Assembly (NCBI RefSeq): GCF_900603025.1
Contig: NZ_LR026975.1
Coordinates: 4,836,001 to 4,900,000 of the forward strand
Direction of reading: 5' to 3'
Origin: Mycolicibacterium hassiacum DSM 44199
GTDB taxonomy: Bacteria; Actinomycetota; Actinomycetes; Mycobacteriales; Mycobacteriaceae
DNA: 64,000 nucleotides
This document shows positions 61,364 through 64,000 of the stretch, piece after piece. Within the stretch, counting starts at the first letter, position 1. Each line of letters begins with the position of its first letter. The position numbers and the translations under genes are program-made. The notes beneath the pieces are model-generated. The model saw only the letters and a program-made list of their open reading frames with translations, was not told the DNA's origin and did no database searches.

Positions 61364-63559
61364 CTACAGGTCGCGCGGCAGCCCGAGCAGGCGCTCGGCG
61401 ATGATGTTGAGCTGCACCTCCGAGGTGCCGCCGTAGATCGTTGTGGCCCGGCTGGCCAGCAGGAACTCCGCCCACCGGCCGGTCAGCTCGTTCGGATCGC
61501 CGACCGCGCCCTCGGTGCCGAACGAGGCGACCACGAACTCCGCGTACTTCTGCCCGGTCCGCATCGACAGCAGCTTGCCGATGGCCGCCGCCGGCATCGG
61601 ATCGCCACCGGCCAGCGTCAGCAGCGTCGAGCGCATGTTCAGCACCTTGGCGGCGTGGCCCTCGGCGATCAGATGGCCGGCCTGATGCTTGGCCACCTGG
61701 TCGAAGTGCCCGTCGCGGATGAACTCGACGAACCGGTTGAGGTTCGGCAGGAACGGCGGCTCGCTGCTGCCGATCGACACCCGCTCGGCGGTCAGCGTGG
61801 TGCGGCTGACCTCCCAGCCCCGGTTCACCTCGCCGAGCACCAGCTCGTCCGGGACGAACACGTCGTCGAGGAACACGGTGTTGAACATCGCGTTGCCGGT
61901 CAGCTCGCGCAGCGGCTTGACCTCCACCCCCTCGCTGCTCATATCGAGCAGGAAGTAGGTGATGCCCTTGTGCTTGGGGGCGTCCGGGTCGGTGCGGGCC
62001 AGCAGCATGCCCCAGTGCGAGTACTGCGCCCCGGTCGTCCAGATCTTCTGGCCGGTGATGCGCCAGCCGCCCTCGACCTTGGTGGCCTTGGTGGTCAGGC
62101 TCGCCAGGTCCGAACCCGCGCCCGGTTCGGAGAACAGCTGGCACCAGATCATCTCGCCGCGCAGGGTCGGCGGCAAAAAGCGCTGCTTCTGCTCCTCGGT
62201 GCCGTAGGCCACCACCGACGGGATCAGCCACGACGCGATGCCCATGTTCGGCCGCTCGACCTTGGCGTCCTGGAACTCCTGGGCGATGATGATCTGCTCG
62301 ACCGGGCTGGCCCCGCGGCCCCACGGCCGCGGCAGATGCGGCACCACCCAGCCGCCCTCGGCGAGCGCGACGACGCGTTCCTTGTCGTCCGGGATCGCCT
62401 TGATCGCGTCGATCTCGGCGCGGATCTCGGCACGCAGCTTCTCGGTGTCCGGATCGAGCTTGATACCCAGCCGACGCATGCCGGTGCTGGTGGCGAGGTC
62501 GACCACCCGCTGCGGGTACTCGCCGCGCCGCCCGAACGCGGCGGCCAGGCCGAGCGCCCGGCGGTAGTAGACGTTGGTGTCGTGCTCCCAGGTGAAGCCG
62601 ATGCCGCCGTGCACCTGGATGCAGTCCTGGGTGCAGTGCAGCACCGCGTCGATCGCCAGCGTGGCCGCGACCGCGGCGGCGAACTCGAACCCGGTCTCCT
62701 CGGCGGACTTGTCGGCGAGCTCGTCGAGCGCCTGCGCGGCGTCCCACACCGCGGCGGTGGCCCGCTCGGTATCGGCGATCATCTCGGCGCACTTGTGCTT
62801 GACGGCCTGGAACTTGCCGATCGGCCGGCCGAACTGCTCGCGGATCTTGGCGTACTCCGAGGCGGTGTCGGTGGCCCAGCGCGCCACCCCGATGCACTCG
62901 GCGCTCAGCAGCGTGGACACCAGCGCCCGGGCGTGCGCGCGGCTGAGGTCGCTCAGCACCCGGTCCTCGCCGACCTCGACGGCGTTGACCCGCACATGCG
63001 CCACCGGTCGCAGCGGGTCGACGCTCTGCACCGGCTCGATCTCGACCTGGTCGGCGTCGAGGACCACCCACTCCTCACCGCTGTCGATGGCCACCGGCAG
63101 CACCAGCAGCGACGCCTGCGCGGCCGCGGGCACCGCCCGCACCTCGCCGCGGATCACCAGCTTGTCGCCGGTGCGGGTGGCGGTCAGCCCCGACTCGATG
63201 GCGTAGGCCGCGATCGTCTCGCCGGAGGCCAGGCCGGCCAGCCGCGGGTCGGCGGGGTCGTGCGCGGCGATCAGCGCGCTGGCGATCACCGACGGCACGA
63301 ACGGCCCCGGCACCGCGCCGTAGCCGAACTCGGCGATCACGATCGCCAGCTCGAGAATGCCGAAGCCCTGTCCGCCAACGGATTCGGCCAGGTGCAGCCC
63401 CTGCAGTCCCTGCTCGGCCGCGGCCTTCCAATACGGCGGGGGATTGGGAATCGGCGTCTCCAGCGCCTCGTGCAGCACCTCCGACGGCGCTACCCGCGCC
63501 ACCAGGGATCGGACCGAATCGGCCAGGTCGTTGTGCTCGGTAGTGATAGCGATGGGCAT
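61364..63559 (-). CDS. fadE6: Tandem acyl-CoA dehydrogenase FadE6
   Basis: A 731-residue fusion of two acyl-CoA dehydrogenase modules, the same length as Rv0271c. The N-terminal module (about 1-350) has 'LHLAESVGGQGFGILELAIV' and 'CIQVHGGIGFTWEHDTNVY'; the C-terminal module (about 390-731) has 'FSEPGAGSDLASLTTKA', 'GWRITGQKIWTTGAQYSHWG' and 'TTIYGGTSEVQLNIIAERLL'. It should oxidise an acyl-CoA, possibly a bulky or sterol-like one. ATG at 63559. A short inverted repeat AACCG-GT-CGGTT lies 49 bases upstream. Confidence 0.93.
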   Translation of the reverse strand: MPIAITTEHNDLADSVRSLVARVAPSEVLHEALETPIPNPPPYWKAAAEQGLQGLHLAESVGGQGFGILELAIVIAEFGYGAVPGPFVPSVIASALIAAHDPADPRLAGLASGETIAAYAIESGLTATRTGDKLVIRGEVRAVPAAAQASLLVLPVAIDSGEEWVVLDADQVEIEPVQSVDPLRPVAHVRVNAVEVGEDRVLSDLSRAHARALVSTLLSAECIGVARWATDTASEYAKIREQFGRPIGKFQAVKHKCAEMIADTERATAAVWDAAQALDELADKSAEETGFEFAAAVAATLAIDAVLHCTQDCIQVHGGIGFTWEHDTNVYYRRALGLAAAFGRRGEYPQRVVDLATSTGMRRLGIKLDPDTEKLRAEIRAEIDAIKAIPDDKERVVALAEGGWVVPHLPRPWGRGASPVEQIIIAQEFQDAKVERPNMGIASWLIPSVVAYGTEEQKQRFLPPTLRGEMIWCQLFSEPGAGSDLASLTTKATKVEGGWRITGQKIWTTGAQYSHWGMLLARTDPDAPKHKGITYFLLDMSSEGVEVKPLRELTGNAMFNTVFLDDVFVPDELVLGEVNRGWEVSRTTLTAERVSIGSSEPPFLPNLNRFVEFIRDGHFDQVAKHQAGHLIAEGHAAKVLNMRSTLLTLAGGDPMPAAAIGKLLSMRTGQKYAEFVVASFGTEGAVGDPNELTGRWAEFLLASRATTIYGGTSEVQLNIIAERLLGLPRDL

Positions 63560-63568
63560 CGATGCACC

Positions 63569-64000
63569 TCATTGTGGCGGTCCAAGCTCCGGCGGAGCTT
63601 CCCTATTAACCGGTCGGTTGGGCATCACGATACCGTTCACCACATGGGCCGGTTCGCGCCCGTCCCGGATTCGGCGGCAGTTGTCGACGCCGTGCTCCAG
63701 ATAGCGCCGCATGGTGTCGGCGGTGTACCAGGTGACGTGCGGGCTGAGCACCACGTTGTCGAGCCGCAGCAGCGGGTGATCGGCCGGCACCGGTTCGACC
63801 GCGAACACGTCCAGGCCGGCCGCGGCCAGCCGGCCCGAGGTCAGCGCGCCGACCAATGCGTCCTCGTCGACGATCTCGCCGCGGGAGGTGTTGACCAGCA
63901 CCGCCCCAGGCTTCATCCGCGCCAGTGCCGCGGCGTCCAACAGCCGCCGGGTCTGCTCGGTCAGCGGCAGATGCAGTGACACGATGTCGCTTTCGGCCAG
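63569..64000 (-). CDS. D-2-hydroxyacid dehydrogenase, 5' end outside window
   Basis: The frame is open to the right edge. The visible 143 codons are the C-terminal part of a D-isomer-specific 2-hydroxyacid dehydrogenase. Catalytic Arg is in 'LVNTSRGEIVDEDAL', Glu in 'GLDVFAVEPVPADHPLL' and His in 'VVLSPHVTWYT'. Substrate (phosphoglycerate, glyoxylate or other) cannot be told. Stop is 9 bases before the fadE6 start on the same strand, so the two are likely co-transcribed. Confidence 0.9.
   Translation of the reverse strand: MAESDIVSLHLPLTEQTRRLLDAAALARMKPGAVLVNTSRGEIVDEDALVGALTSGRLAAAGLDVFAVEPVPADHPLLRLDNVVLSPHVTWYTADTMRRYLEHGVDNCRRIRDGREPAHVVNGIVMPNRPVNREAPPELGPPQ
63608..63619 (-). promoter_or_regulatory. 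Possible operator upstream of fadE6
   Basis: AACCG-GT-CGGTT is a perfect short palindrome, about 50 bases before the fadE6 start and inside the 3' coding end of the next gene. TetR-type repressors of lipid genes often bind such sites; support is weak. Confidence 0.3.

Overview
The window looks like chromosomal DNA of a fast- or intermediate-growing Mycobacterium (Mycolicibacterium). From about 5.8 kb onward it has very high GC, many GTG and leaderless starts, and core genes that follow the order of M. tuberculosis Rv0223c to Rv0271c. These include aldehyde dehydrogenase, the trehalose-mycolate/lipomannan cluster with tmaT, a phosphotriesterase-like protein, aftD, lpqI, a TetR gene, htdX, fabG4, fadA2, the F6 small RNA, fadE5, the sdh1 operon, hsp20, aac(2'), pxpBC, fecB2, polD2, fadD2 and fadE6. 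The species cannot be fixed from the sequence alone. No tRNA, rRNA, CRISPR array or replication origin was seen.

Region by region. (1) 1-2190: an AT-richer defence module of a PD-(D/E)XK DUF2357-type nuclease (cut by the window edge), a cytosine-5 DNA methyltransferase and a Vsr endonuclease. (2) 2290-5720: an IS1380-family element interrupted by an IS1634/IS1549-like element that left a 151-bp target duplication; both transposases carry one-base frameshifts. (3) 5.8-20.4 kb: cell-envelope genes, with mycolate transport (mtrP, tmaT), lipomannan maturation (Rv0227c type), arabinan synthesis (aftD) and recycling lipoprotein lpqI. (4) 20.4-30.5 kb: a fatty-acid block whose TetR gene and divergent fabG4/fadA2 promoter share one palindromic operator; an IS481-family element sits exactly on the tetR stop codon. 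The SigF-type sRNA F6 follows fadA2, and a two-component system absent from M. tuberculosis lies between F6 and fadE5. (5) 30.5-38 kb: oxidoreductases and the sdh1 operon, split by a complete ISL3-family element with 8-bp target duplication. (6) 38-46.9 kb: small-molecule enzymes, hsp20 with a HAIR element, aac(2')-I, pxpBC, a YhhQ-type transporter, FecB2, and a YeiH-type exporter coupled to a 29-residue membrane peptide. (7) 46.9-51.3 kb: a rearranged patch holding a P450 remnant, lysE, a decayed DHFR-like pseudogene, a WxG/YxxxD protein that looks like a type VII secretion substrate, a CobW GTPase, and lysG broken by a 74-bp duplication. (8) 51.3-64 kb: thioesterase, CsbD/coiled-coil stress pair, DUF808 and NCS2 membrane proteins, NYN and STAS proteins, PolD2, FadD2, FadE6 and a partial 2-hydroxyacid dehydrogenase.

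Compared with M. tuberculosis gene order (from memory), the segments corresponding to Rv0229c, Rv0231-Rv0235c, Rv0239-Rv0240 and Rv0252-Rv0261c are missing here. Several sites hold insertions or recent IS activity. The most informative new-looking signals are the TetR operator circuit, the peptide coupled to the YeiH-type exporter, the WxG/YxxxD protein, the IS in sdh1, the 74-bp lysG duplication, and several genes lacking an ATG/GTG/TTG start where the conserved N-terminus begins.
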